Below, one piece after another: positions 1 to 7,140 of a DNA stretch of 64,000 bases. Positions within the stretch are counted from its first letter, which is position 1, and each line of letters starts with the position of its first letter. The position numbers were made by a program, and so were the translations under genes. The notes under the pieces were generated by a model that was given only the letters and a program-made list of their open reading frames with translations, was not told the origin of the DNA and ran no database searches. Source of the stretch: Roseiterribacter gracilis (GTDB taxonomy: Bacteria; Pseudomonadota; Alphaproteobacteria; BOG-932; Roseiterribacteraceae). Location of the stretch: the NCBI GenBank assembly GCA_018332375.1, contig BOPV01000001.1, forward strand, positions 1,550,001 through 1,614,000. The letters are read 5' to 3'.

Positions 1-93
1 CAATGCAGCCGCCGCACGGCGCGCGAGACGTTCGCTATTGCCGTCGCGACGGGCGCCGGCGAGCAGAAAGAGAAAAGACCGGGTCGTTGTCAT
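1..93 (-). CDS. NADPH-dependent FMN reductase-like flavoprotein, N-terminal fragment
   Basis: A reading frame starts at the ATG complementary to 91-93 and runs off the left edge, giving 31 residues. The segment LLAGARRDGNSERLARRA resembles the first beta strand and phosphate-binding loop of flavodoxin-fold NAD(P)H-dependent FMN reductases, which usually read G-S/A-x-R-x-x-S/G-N-S/T. Members transfer electrons from NAD(P)H to flavin. Only the nucleotide-binding start is visible, so family membership is inferred from one motif. No strong ribosome binding site is seen. The gene is divergent from the VOC gene that follows. Confidence 0.5.
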   Translation of the reverse strand, partial: MTTTRSFLFLLAGARRDGNSERLARRAAAAL

Positions 94-215
94 GCAGCGA
101 CTTTGGCTTCCCTTTCGACCGCGGCAAGCGAGCTTGTCACTTGGCTGATCTGCATGGAACGGACCCGATCAGCCGCCGCGGGCGTTTCCTTGGCGGAACT
201 ACGGAGACAGCAACC

Positions 216-650
216 ATGGTACGCGTCGTCAATATCGATCACCTGTCGGTCCGCGTCAGCAACTTCGCCAAGTCCAAAGACTTCTACGGCAAGCTGTTCG
301 CGTTTCTCGGCTTCGATGTGCTCGACGAATATGAAGGGGCGATCGGCTGGACCAATGGCAAGACGCGCTATTGGATCGGGCAAGCTGACAAGAAGGGAAC
401 GACATCCAAGCACCGGATCGGTGATGTCGGCTTTCACCATTACGCGTTCGAGCTGCGCAGCCGCAAAGACGTCGACAAGCTCCAGCGCTTCTTGAAAGAG
501 GAGCTCAAGGCCAAGATCGTCGACCCGACCGCCGAGTATTACGACGACTATTACGCCGTCTTCTTCCTCGACCCGGACGGGCTGAAACTTGAAGGAATGA
601 AGTTCGGCGAGAAGAAAACTGCGCAAAAGAAGAAACGCAAAACCGGCTGA
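216..650 (+). CDS. VOC (glyoxalase/dioxygenase superfamily) protein
   Basis: This 144-residue protein has the paired beta-alpha-beta-beta-beta layout of the vicinal oxygen chelate fold. Candidate metal ligands are His9 (IDHLSVRV), a His in FHHYAFEL near residue 75, and the Glu of LKLEGM near residue 126. The family includes glyoxalases, extradiol dioxygenases and fosfomycin-type resistance proteins, and the substrate cannot be read from sequence. I chose the ATG at 216 because GGAGA lies 8 nt upstream and the domain begins immediately; the open frame upstream of it has no homology-like features. The C-terminus is a lysine-rich tail. Confidence 0.8.
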   Translation: MVRVVNIDHLSVRVSNFAKSKDFYGKLFAFLGFDVLDEYEGAIGWTNGKTRYWIGQADKKGTTSKHRIGDVGFHHYAFELRSRKDVDKLQRFLKEELKAKIVDPTAEYYDDYYAVFFLDPDGLKLEGMKFGEKKTAQKKKRKTG

Positions 651-723
651 TGGACGGGATCGCTTTCCCTAATCGGCGCTTCCGTGCCCTACTCGACGCC
701 TCGCCGTTGCTATGGAGGGTCGG

Positions 724-1224
724 ATGTCCATGGGTCTTGCGCTGCTCACCTTGTTTCATACGGCGTTGAGCATTGTCGCCTTGCTGATCGGGATCGTGGT
801 TGTCGCCGATCTCATGCAAGGCACGACGGTGCCGCGTTGGAATCGTCCGTTTCTGATCACCGCCATCGCTACCAGCCTCACGGGCTTCTTCTTTCCGATT
901 ACGCAGATCCTGCCGTCGCACATTGTCGGCGGCGTTGCGCTGGTCGTGCTTGCGGGCACGCTGCTGGCGCAATTCACCTTCGGTCTGCGCGGTGCGTTTC
1001 GCTCGCTCTATATTGCGGGCCTGGTCGCCAGCGAGTTCTTTTTGACCTTCGTGCTGGTGGCGCAACTCTATCTGCGCGTACCCGGCCTGCATGCGCTGGC
1101 GCCGACCGGCAGCGAGCCCGCCTTCGGCATCACGCAGCTCGTTGTGCTGCTGTTCTTTGTCTATGCCGGCTTCGTCGCGGTTCGCCGTGCACGCAGCGGC
1201 GGCATGGTCGGCGTACACGCCTGA
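724..1224 (+). CDS. Four-helix integral membrane protein of unknown function
   Basis: The 166-residue product is mostly hydrophobic, with four predicted membrane segments near residues 5-27, 42-62, 67-90 and 94-116, and a fifth possible one at 131-153. It ends in a short basic tail (RRARSGG). GGAGGG at 714-719 is well placed for the ATG at 724; a slightly longer start at 712 would consume that site. I do not recognise the family and see no catalytic motif. A GC-rich hairpin follows the stop codon, so the gene is probably transcribed alone. Confidence 0.7.
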   Translation: MSMGLALLTLFHTALSIVALLIGIVVVADLMQGTTVPRWNRPFLITAIATSLTGFFFPITQILPSHIVGGVALVVLAGTLLAQFTFGLRGAFRSLYIAGLVASEFFLTFVLVAQLYLRVPGLHALAPTGSEPAFGITQLVVLLFFVYAGFVAVRRARSGGMVGVHA

Positions 1225-1232
1225 TCCTGGGC

Positions 1233-1258
1233 GGCGCGGCGTCACAAGACGTCGCGCC
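1233..1258 (+). terminator. GC-rich hairpin after the membrane protein gene
   Basis: Two 11-nt arms (1233-1243 and 1248-1258) pair with one mismatch around a 4-nt loop, 9 nt past the stop codon at 1224. No T-run follows, so it is a transcript-end hairpin candidate rather than a clear Rho-independent terminator. Confidence 0.4.
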
Positions 1259-1336
1259 GGCCCGAAAAAGGTCGAAAGTCGGCGGTTTCCGTACTAGGTA
1301 ACCCGCACCTGCCCCACCGATTGCCCGACCTCGCTC

Positions 1337-2347
1337 GTGATTTCCCACTCACCGCACCTGCTGTCCATCGCACCGATGATGGAATGGACCGACCGGCATT
1401 GCCGGTACTTCCATCGCCTGATTGCGCCTGATGCGTTCCTCTATACCGAGATGATTGCGACCGGCGCGATCAATCGCGGCGATGCGGCGCGCCATCTCGC
1501 CTTCGATACGAGCGAGCATCCGGTGGCGTTGCAGCTTGGCGGCGCCGATCCGAAACAGCTGGCAATCGCCGCCGCCGCCGGCGCAGCGTTCGGCTATGAC
1601 GAGATCAATCTGAATTGCGGCTGCCCCAGCGACCGCGTGCAAGCCGCGCGCTTCGGTGCGTGCCTGATGGGCGAAGCGGCACTGGTCGCGGACATCGTGC
1701 GCGCCATGCGCGACGCGCAGCCGAAACCGGTGACGGTCAAACATCGCATCGGCATCGACCCCGGATCAGGGTCCGGGGCAAGCGACTCGTACGAGTTCGT
1801 GCGCGACTTCGTCGGCACCGTCGCCGAAGCGGGCTGCACGTTGTTTGTCGTGCATGCGCGCATCGCAATCCTGTCGGGCCTGTCGCCGAAAGAGAACCGC
1901 GAAGTGCCGCCGCTGCGCTACGAGATCGCGCATCGTTTGAAGCGCGACTTCCCGGATTTCACCTTCGTGCTGAATGGCGGGCTGACCGAGGTCGAAACGG
2001 TGCAGCGCGAACTTGACGCCGGCATCGATGGCGCAATGATCGGGCGCGCAGCCTATCACACGCCCTACATCCTCGCCGAACTGGAGCACGCGCTGTTCGG
2101 CCGTCCCCTGCCCGACCGGCACGACATCATCGAACGGTTTTTGCCGTACGTCGAAGCGCAGCGTGCGCGCGACGTGTATCTGTCGGCGATGACACGGCAC
2201 GTGCTGGGCCTGTTCCAAGGCCTGCCCGGCGCACGCGCCTTCCGCCGCATGTTGAGCGAAGAAGCACACAAGCCGGGCGCCGGCCCGGAATTGTTACAGC
2301 GCGCCGCCAAGCTGGTGCGTACCGACATCAGCGCGCGCGCCGCGTGA
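1337..2347 (+). CDS. dusA: tRNA-dihydrouridine(20/20a) synthase DusA
   Basis: The product (336 residues) reduces uridine 20/20a in the tRNA D-loop using NADPH and FMN. It opens with SIAPMMEWTDRHCRYFHR, the DusA signature, and carries the catalytic Cys96 in NCGCPSDRVQ on a TIM-barrel, followed by a helical RNA-binding end. Homology must start before the first ATG (1376), so the GTG at 1337 is taken as the start. Between RIGID and SDSYEF the protein has about seven extra residues (PGSGSGA, about 142-148) encoded by a palindromic repeat, described separately. The stop overlaps the GTG of the next gene, indicating translational coupling. Confidence 0.93.
   Translation: MISHSPHLLSIAPMMEWTDRHCRYFHRLIAPDAFLYTEMIATGAINRGDAARHLAFDTSEHPVALQLGGADPKQLAIAAAAGAAFGYDEINLNCGCPSDRVQAARFGACLMGEAALVADIVRAMRDAQPKPVTVKHRIGIDPGSGSGASDSYEFVRDFVGTVAEAGCTLFVVHARIAILSGLSPKENREVPPLRYEIAHRLKRDFPDFTFVLNGGLTEVETVQRELDAGIDGAMIGRAAYHTPYILAELEHALFGRPLPDRHDIIERFLPYVEAQRARDVYLSAMTRHVLGLFQGLPGARAFRRMLSEEAHKPGAGPELLQRAAKLVRTDISARAA
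1759..1778. repeat. Palindromic repeat inserted in frame within dusA
   Basis: CCCCGGATC (1759-1767) and GGTCCGGGG (1770-1778) form an inverted repeat with 8 of 9 pairs, inside the dusA coding sequence. The pattern matches a short palindrome I know as very common between genes in alphaproteobacteria. Here it encodes an extra PGSGSGA-like stretch at a point where DusA proteins go directly from RIGID to D-S-Y-E-F. Confidence 0.7.
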
Positions 2348-2835
2348 TCGGACGTCTCCTCGCCTGGATCGTTCTCGGCGCCGGCCTGTTGGTCGGCAGC
2401 CAGTTCGCCCATCTGTCCGATCTCTATATCGAGCGTCTGCTGGGCCGCTTGGATGAACTCCATCGCGCGGTGCAGACGATGCGGGCGCAGGCGCAAGAAG
2501 CCGGACTCGATCTCGACGCCTGGATCGCGCATTTCGAACAGAGCGACGATCAGATCGTGCATCGCGACGGCGTCGAAAAACGCGCGACGCTGGCGCGAGC
2601 GCAGCAATATGAAGACGATGCGGCGGCGCTGACCGGCGCCGATCTCGTGCACCTGCCGATCGAATTCGTACGCCGCGTCGATCACGACATGCTACGCGCG
2701 GTCGTGCACCGCTACGAACCCGCTTTCCCTGCCGGTCTGCGTGGCTTCGTCTATACGGGTGTCGGCGCGCTGGTCGGGTTGATCTTCGGCGCGCTTCTAT
2801 CGCCGCGCCGCAAGCGACGTTTTCGGCGTACATGA
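2344..2835 (+). CDS. DUF2937 family membrane protein
   Basis: The 163-residue protein has a hydrophobic segment at each end (about 6-24 and 135-153) and a charged helical middle rich in Glu, Asp, Arg and Gln, the layout of the DUF2937 family. The middle domain probably sits on one face of the membrane, and the basic tail (PRRKRRFRRT) suggests a cytoplasmic C-terminus. Function is unknown. The GTG start at 2344 overlaps the dusA stop, and its own stop overlaps the next ATG, so it is the second gene of a four-gene coupled operon. Confidence 0.7.
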   Translation: MIGRLLAWIVLGAGLLVGSQFAHLSDLYIERLLGRLDELHRAVQTMRAQAQEAGLDLDAWIAHFEQSDDQIVHRDGVEKRATLARAQQYEDDAAALTGADLVHLPIEFVRRVDHDMLRAVVHRYEPAFPAGLRGFVYTGVGALVGLIFGALLSPRRKRRFRRT

Positions 2836-3491
2836 TCTTTTTTACCGCAGTTGCGGTGCTGCTGCTCGGCACGTTGCTGCGATTCAATATGGCCATCACG
2901 GTCACGGCCGCAGCGCTGACCGCCGGTGCAGTTGCGGGCCTCGGACCGGCCGAACTTCTGTCGGCGATCGGCGCTGCTTTTGCGAAATACCGGTATCTGT
3001 CTTTGACGTTCCTGGTGCTGCCGTTCGTTGGGCTGCTTGAACGCAACGGCGTGCGTGATGCGGCACGTGAAACGGTGGCGCGGCTGCAGGGCGCGACCTT
3101 GGACCGGATCCTGATTTCCTACTTGTTCTTGCGCCAGGCAACCGCAGCGGTTGGGCTGCTCGCGTTGGGTGGACACGCGCAAATGGTGCGCCCGGTGGTG
3201 GCGCCGATGGTCGAGGCTGCCGCCGAACACGGCCGGACCGCGTTGACCGACGACGAGCGGCAGAAGGTGCGCGCCTTTGCCTCCGCGACCGACAATGTCG
3301 GCGCGTTCTTCGGGGAAGATCTGTTTCTCGCGATGGGGTCGGTGTTGCTGATCCGCGCCGTCTTTGCGCAGTCCGGCATTGCGCTCGAACCGTTGCAGAT
3401 CGCGGTCTGGGCTGCACCGACCGCGATCGTCGCCTTCATCGTACATGCGCTGCGCTTGCGCCGCTTTGCGCAGCGGCTGCGCGCACAATGA
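2832..3491 (+). CDS. DUF969 membrane protein (putative permease subunit)
   Basis: The 219-residue hydrophobic protein carries the DUF969 hallmarks FVGLLERNGVRDAA, LRQATAAVGLLALGGHAQMV, and a conserved NVGAFFGEDLFLA stretch near residue 155. DUF969 and DUF979 proteins normally occur as adjacent genes and are thought to form a transporter. In other bacteria the pair is often found near pyroglutamyl-peptidase genes, which suggests a 5-oxoproline-related substrate. No such peptidase is present here, so the substrate is open. ATGA overlaps link it to both neighbours. Confidence 0.8.
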   Translation: MIFFTAVAVLLLGTLLRFNMAITVTAAALTAGAVAGLGPAELLSAIGAAFAKYRYLSLTFLVLPFVGLLERNGVRDAARETVARLQGATLDRILISYLFLRQATAAVGLLALGGHAQMVRPVVAPMVEAAAEHGRTALTDDERQKVRAFASATDNVGAFFGEDLFLAMGSVLLIRAVFAQSGIALEPLQIAVWAAPTAIVAFIVHALRLRRFAQRLRAQ

Positions 3492-4363
3492 TCACGCTCG
3501 ATCACATCTATATCGGCTTTGGCCTGATCATGGCCGCGGCTGCGTTGAGCAAACGCGGCTGGTCGAGCCTATTCTGGGGGCTGTTCGCAGCTGAGCTTTT
3601 GTTCGGCACGTTGCTGCCCGATTGGACGAATGGCGCGATTGCGCTGGTACTAGTTGCGCTGGCGGTGCGCGTACGATTTGCGCCGCGCGTCTCGACGCCG
3701 AAGCCGGGACGGCCGCGCCTGTTGCTGCTGGCGCTTGCGGTGCCGCTCTTGACGGTGCTGTTCACCCTGACCGGCCATCTCTTCCTGGCCGAGACCGATC
3801 GCACCTTGATCGCGTTCGGCGTCGCTGTATTTCTGTCGCTGGCGCTGGCGTTGCTGATCTTGCGCGAACGTCCCGACGCTGCACCGATCGAGATGCGACG
3901 CCTGCTCGATTCGATCGGCTGGGCGATCCTGTTGCCGCAACTTCTGGCGACGTTGGGCGCGATGTTCGCGATTGCCGGTGTCGGCGATGAGGTCGCCGCC
4001 GCGGTCAATCTCATCGCGCCGTCGCTGGGACGGATCGGCTTGATCGTGCTCTACGGTGCCGGCATGGCGCTGTTCACGATTGCACTTGGCAACGCCTTCG
4101 CGGCCTTCCCGATTTTGGCCGCGGGCGTCGGCATTCCGCTATTGGTACGCGACGGGGGCGATCCTGCGGTGATCGGCGCGATCGGCATGTTGTGCGGCTT
4201 CTGCGGCACCTTGTGCACGCCGCTCGCGGCCAACTTCAATCTGGTGCCCGTCGCCTTGCTCGAACTGCGCGACCGGATGGGCGTGATCAAAGCGCAAGCG
4301 CCGACCGGACTCATCGTGCTGGCGGCGAACCTGCTGCTGATCTGGTTGCTCGGCTGGCGTTAG
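3488..4363 (+). CDS. DUF979 membrane protein (putative permease subunit)
   Basis: The 291-residue protein has about eight to nine hydrophobic helices. A conserved polar stretch, GNAFAAFPILAAGVGIPLL, is followed by GMLCGFCGTLCTPLAANFN near residues 235-255, typical of DUF979. Asn and Cys/Thr within membrane segments suggest a substrate path. It overlaps the DUF969 gene by 4 nt, so the two are probably made in equal amounts as partners. Its stop overlaps, tail to tail, the stop of the metalloprotease gene on the other strand, leaving no room for a separate terminator. Confidence 0.8.
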   Translation: MITLDHIYIGFGLIMAAAALSKRGWSSLFWGLFAAELLFGTLLPDWTNGAIALVLVALAVRVRFAPRVSTPKPGRPRLLLLALAVPLLTVLFTLTGHLFLAETDRTLIAFGVAVFLSLALALLILRERPDAAPIEMRRLLDSIGWAILLPQLLATLGAMFAIAGVGDEVAAAVNLIAPSLGRIGLIVLYGAGMALFTIALGNAFAAFPILAAGVGIPLLVRDGGDPAVIGAIGMLCGFCGTLCTPLAANFNLVPVALLELRDRMGVIKAQAPTGLIVLAANLLLIWLLGWR

Positions 4364-5919
4364 GCCAGCAACCAATCGGCTTCGACGCGTGCTTTGTTTT
4401 CCGGCGAGTCGGCAAAACCCAACAGCAATGTCGCGCGGCTCGTGCCATGCGCCAACGCGTCGACCTGCACCGCCAAACCACCGGCGTCGGGATCTCGGCC
4501 CAGAACGTTGCGATAGAGCGCGGTCGCATAGGCGACGTCTGACAAGGACGTACCATAGCGTGCGATGAATTCGGCTGAACCCAGGAAGTTGGTCGCGATC
4601 TGTTGCGCCGAAATACCGCCCGCAACTGCACTGAGTTGAAATGCGAGCCCGGCCGCATCGGGCGCCCGTGCAAACGCAGCGGCGTAGAGGCGCGCGATGG
4701 TGGCGTCGCTACCGCCTAGTGCAAAGACCAGCTTGTCGCCGAACTGCAACGCCTCGATCGCCTGCAGCCGGTCGTTGCCGTCCGTTCCGGCGACATTGAT
4801 GCTGCCGTCGGCAGCGCGCGTAATCGCATAACCACCGCGCGCGCCGCTGAAGACCGCCGTGTCGAAGCCAGCACCACCATCGAGCTGGTCGTTGCCGCCA
4901 TTGCCCGTCAGACGATTGTCGGACGCGTTGCCGATCAGCGTGTCGTTGTTCGACCCGCCGACCGCGTTCTCGATCACTGACCCGGGCGCAATCGAAAGCG
5001 TGTCGATACCCGTATACAGGTTGATGCTGATGTTCGGATCGCGCACGAACGCAGCAGCGCTGCTGGCGCTTTTTCCTTGCGCGACCAATGCTGCGATCCA
5101 GTCATCACCAGTCCAGATGCCGGGTGACGAGGTCGCGCCGGCATGCAGATCGATACGTACCGACTTCGTCGATGCGCTGAGATCGATCGTGTCGGTACCA
5201 ACGGAATCGACGATGCTGCGCAACATTGGCGAGCCGTCGAAGCGATAGACATCGTCGCCAGGCGCAGTCACCAGCTTGGACGCGCCATAGAGATATTGCA
5301 GCGCCACGATGTCGAGCGGCGCCATGTCCATACGTCCGACCGGTCGTTCGAGTCCTGCCAGCGAGGCCTGCATCAGGCCTTCGAACTGACCGTAACTCAT
5401 CACCGTGTAGGGAATGTGATCGAGCGCCGCGACAATCTGCTGATCCGGCGTACCGTCGAACGGATGCTTCAGACCCAGCGCATGTAGCGTTTCGTGCAGC
5501 ACGACCTGGGTCGACTCGCCCCGAATGCTGCCGTTGATGACGGAGGTGTGAATCCAGACATCGCCCGCAGTACCGGCCGGCTTTCCGTTCGAATCAAGAT
5601 TCGGATACGAGGCGAGGCCACCGGCGCCAATGATCGCGAATGCGCCGTACTGGATGGTCGCATCGGCATTGTCCGGCAGCTCGACGAACTGCACGCCGGC
5701 GACCTGCTCGATTGCGTGCAGTAGCTCGCGCGTGACGCCGCGCCATGAGTCCGAGAAGCTCTGGAACGATGCGGCCGGTGTTCCATTCGCGCCCAGCGAA
5801 TAGCCGGGACTGATGCTGGACCGGAAAGAATAGGTGATGGTGACGGCGGTACCGAGCGGCTGGCCGGCGTTCCAGCGCGCACCTTGTACGAGCGCGGCAA
5901 TTGGATCTGTCGTGGACAC
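4360..5919 (-). CDS. Serralysin-like secreted metalloprotease with RTX repeats and DUF4214 tail
   Basis: In this 519-residue protein the zinc motif HETLHALGLKH (His142, Glu143, His146, His152) and the Met-turn TVMSYGQF mark a metzincin of the serralysin (M10B) type. RTX-like nonapeptide repeats (NDTLIGN..., NGGNDQLDGGAG) follow near residues 325-355. The C-terminal third (about 405-515) is DUF4214, with two ARAPD/GRDPDAGG units. There is no classical signal peptide, consistent with type I secretion through the RTX end, but no secretion genes lie nearby. The GTG at 5919 is the only sensible start and has no clear ribosome binding site. Confidence 0.82.
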   Translation of the reverse strand: MSTTDPIAALVQGARWNAGQPLGTAVTITYSFRSSISPGYSLGANGTPAASFQSFSDSWRGVTRELLHAIEQVAGVQFVELPDNADATIQYGAFAIIGAGGLASYPNLDSNGKPAGTAGDVWIHTSVINGSIRGESTQVVLHETLHALGLKHPFDGTPDQQIVAALDHIPYTVMSYGQFEGLMQASLAGLERPVGRMDMAPLDIVALQYLYGASKLVTAPGDDVYRFDGSPMLRSIVDSVGTDTIDLSASTKSVRIDLHAGATSSPGIWTGDDWIAALVAQGKSASSAAAFVRDPNISINLYTGIDTLSIAPGSVIENAVGGSNNDTLIGNASDNRLTGNGGNDQLDGGAGFDTAVFSGARGGYAITRAADGSINVAGTDGNDRLQAIEALQFGDKLVFALGGSDATIARLYAAAFARAPDAAGLAFQLSAVAGGISAQQIATNFLGSAEFIARYGTSLSDVAYATALYRNVLGRDPDAGGLAVQVDALAHGTSRATLLLGFADSPENKARVEADWLLA

Positions 5920-5993
5920 GCAAAAGCTTATGACCGGTCCGCGCGGCGTTGCGCAACCGCAACTTGACGCCGTCTCGTGTTGGCACCCGCGAC

Positions 5994-6650
5994 TTAGGCC
6001 TGCCGCCGGACCGGCTGGTAGAATTGCGGTGCTTCACGCCGATCGGACATGCCGTAATCGCGCACGATCCGTACGCGGCGGTGGCGCAGTTCTTTGACGC
6101 CGTCGAACGTCGCCGGTTGCCACGCCGCACCTGCATCTGCCGTCTTCCACGACACCAGCAGCGCCAGCTTGCCCTTGTTGTAGATGCTGGCGAACAGGTC
6201 GTGCGCGATGGCGCCGGTCAGGCCCAGCTGCGCAACCACGTCGCCGCTGATTTCGGTGCCGTCGTGCGGCACGAGTTCGGTCAAGGTCATCAACTTGGCG
6301 TCGCCGATTTCGGTTTCGTCGAACCGCTGTTCGCGAACCGGCGCTTTGTCGGTCGGCTTGCTGTCGAACGTCACGTCGCCGACGCGCAGATGATAGTCGG
6401 CAAGGATTTCTTCGCGGCCCTTGGATTGCGCCGCGTGGTGTTCGCCGACCGTGCGCCAGCGCACCACCGACTTTTCATCGCGCCAGGTCGAATGCGACAA
6501 CAGCCAGCCGGGCCGCGTGCGGCTTTCGAACCGCTCATTGTCGACGAAGCCGTCGATCGCCTCGAGGATCGGTTTCAGACCTTTGGCGATGTCGAGATAT
6601 TCGTCGAACCGCTCTTGGCGCGGCTGGACTTCGAAGATGACCGAAAACAT
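5994..6650 (-). CDS. Antibiotic biosynthesis monooxygenase (ABM) domain protein
   Basis: The 218-residue product begins MFSVIFEVQPR and continues through an ABM ferredoxin-like domain (about 1-95), with LLSHSTWRDEKSVVRWR resembling the fold's central strands and helix. ABM proteins act as small cofactor-free oxygenases or haem-degrading enzymes. The second half (about 110-205) may be a degenerate second copy, since TLTELVPHDG and LALLVSWKTADAG again look like ABM strands. GGGAGG lies just upstream of the ATG. The substrate is unknown, and the gene is transcribed separately from the protease gene. Confidence 0.7.
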   Translation of the reverse strand: MFSVIFEVQPRQERFDEYLDIAKGLKPILEAIDGFVDNERFESRTRPGWLLSHSTWRDEKSVVRWRTVGEHHAAQSKGREEILADYHLRVGDVTFDSKPTDKAPVREQRFDETEIGDAKLMTLTELVPHDGTEISGDVVAQLGLTGAIAHDLFASIYNKGKLALLVSWKTADAGAAWQPATFDGVKELRHRRVRIVRDYGMSDRREAPQFYQPVRRQA

Positions 6651-6766
6651 TTCGCCTCCCGCTTCGCGCCAAATCTAACGGCGAAAACGCGGGAGGCGAT
6701 GGTGTGTTTCCGACAGACGTTTCGGGCGCGGCCGAAACGTGGACCGCGAGCTCACCACCTCATATC

Positions 6767-6794
6767 GTCATCCCCGCGAAGGCGGGGATCCAGG
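6767..6794 (+). repeat. Left terminal repeat of GIY-YIG unit
   Basis: 28-nt REP-like hairpin starting GTCATCCCCGCG and ending GGGGATCCAGG. Its last base is the first base of the nuclease GTG start codon, and its GGCGGGG arm sits where a ribosome binding site would be. Confidence 0.8.
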
Positions 6795-7090
6795 TGTCCG
6801 AACGCGGCGGCTATGTGTACATGCTCGCAAGTCAGCGAAACGGCACGCTCTATGTCGGCGTGACGAGCGACCTGCGCAGGCGTGTTTGGGAGCACAAGAG
6901 CAAGAAGGTCGCCGGCTTCACGGAGAAGCACAGCGTCGCTCTGCTCGTCTGGTTCGAACGCCACGAGGAAATCACCGCCGCGATCCACCGCGAGAAACAG
7001 ATCAAGCGTTGGAACCGCGCGTGGAAAATCCGTCTGATCGAAGCCGAAAATTCCGGCTGGAACGACCTCTACGAACAACTCGGCGCGTAG
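6794..7090 (+). CDS. GIY-YIG endonuclease domain protein (YhbQ/UPF0213-like)
   Basis: The 98-residue protein is a single GIY-YIG nuclease domain: GYVYMLASQRNG, then TLYVGVTSDLRRRVWEHK containing the catalytic Arg, and a Glu in REKQIKRWNR. It ends NDLYEQLGA, usual for this small family. Related domains cut DNA at branched or specific sites; the cellular role of the stand-alone small proteins is poorly known. The GTG at 6794 is chosen because the domain begins at Tyr7; upstream in-frame sequence is only the translated repeat. The gene fits exactly between two inverted repeats. Confidence 0.85.
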   Translation: MSERGGYVYMLASQRNGTLYVGVTSDLRRRVWEHKSKKVAGFTEKHSVALLVWFERHEEITAAIHREKQIKRWNRAWKIRLIEAENSGWNDLYEQLGA

Positions 7091-7091
7091 A

Positions 7092-7119
7092 CCTGGATCC
7101 CCGCCTGCGCGGGGATGAC
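7092..7119 (-). repeat. Right terminal repeat of GIY-YIG unit
   Basis: Inverted copy of the 6767-6794 repeat, differing at one loop base. It begins 1 nt after the nuclease stop codon. Confidence 0.8.
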
Positions 7120-7140
7120 GATTAGCGTTCGCTAATCGTC
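7117..7140. terminator. Perfect 11-bp palindrome between convergent genes
   Basis: GACGATTAGCG (7117-7127) is followed by TT and an exact complementary arm (7130-7140). It overlaps the right repeat by 3 nt and reaches the stop codon of the convergent EipB gene. It could end transcription from both sides, though there is no T-run. Confidence 0.4.

Larger units (their letters stand above)
6767..7119. mobile_element. GIY-YIG gene unit bounded by 28-bp inverted repeats
   Basis: The left repeat (6767-6794) and the right repeat (7092-7119) are inverted copies that match at 27 of 28 positions. Each is itself a hairpin with a CATCCCCGC/GCGGGGAT-type stem. The only gene inside is the GIY-YIG nuclease, whose GTG start shares its first base with the left repeat and whose stop lies 1 nt before the right one. 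This gene-plus-ends design resembles a minimal mobile element. No transposase is present and no target-site duplication was identified, so mobility is inferred. Confidence 0.55.

Noticed and set aside
90-626. 178-codon minus-strand frame opposite the VOC gene
   Set aside because: The VOC protein has ligands and a ribosome binding site; the antisense frame resembles nothing.
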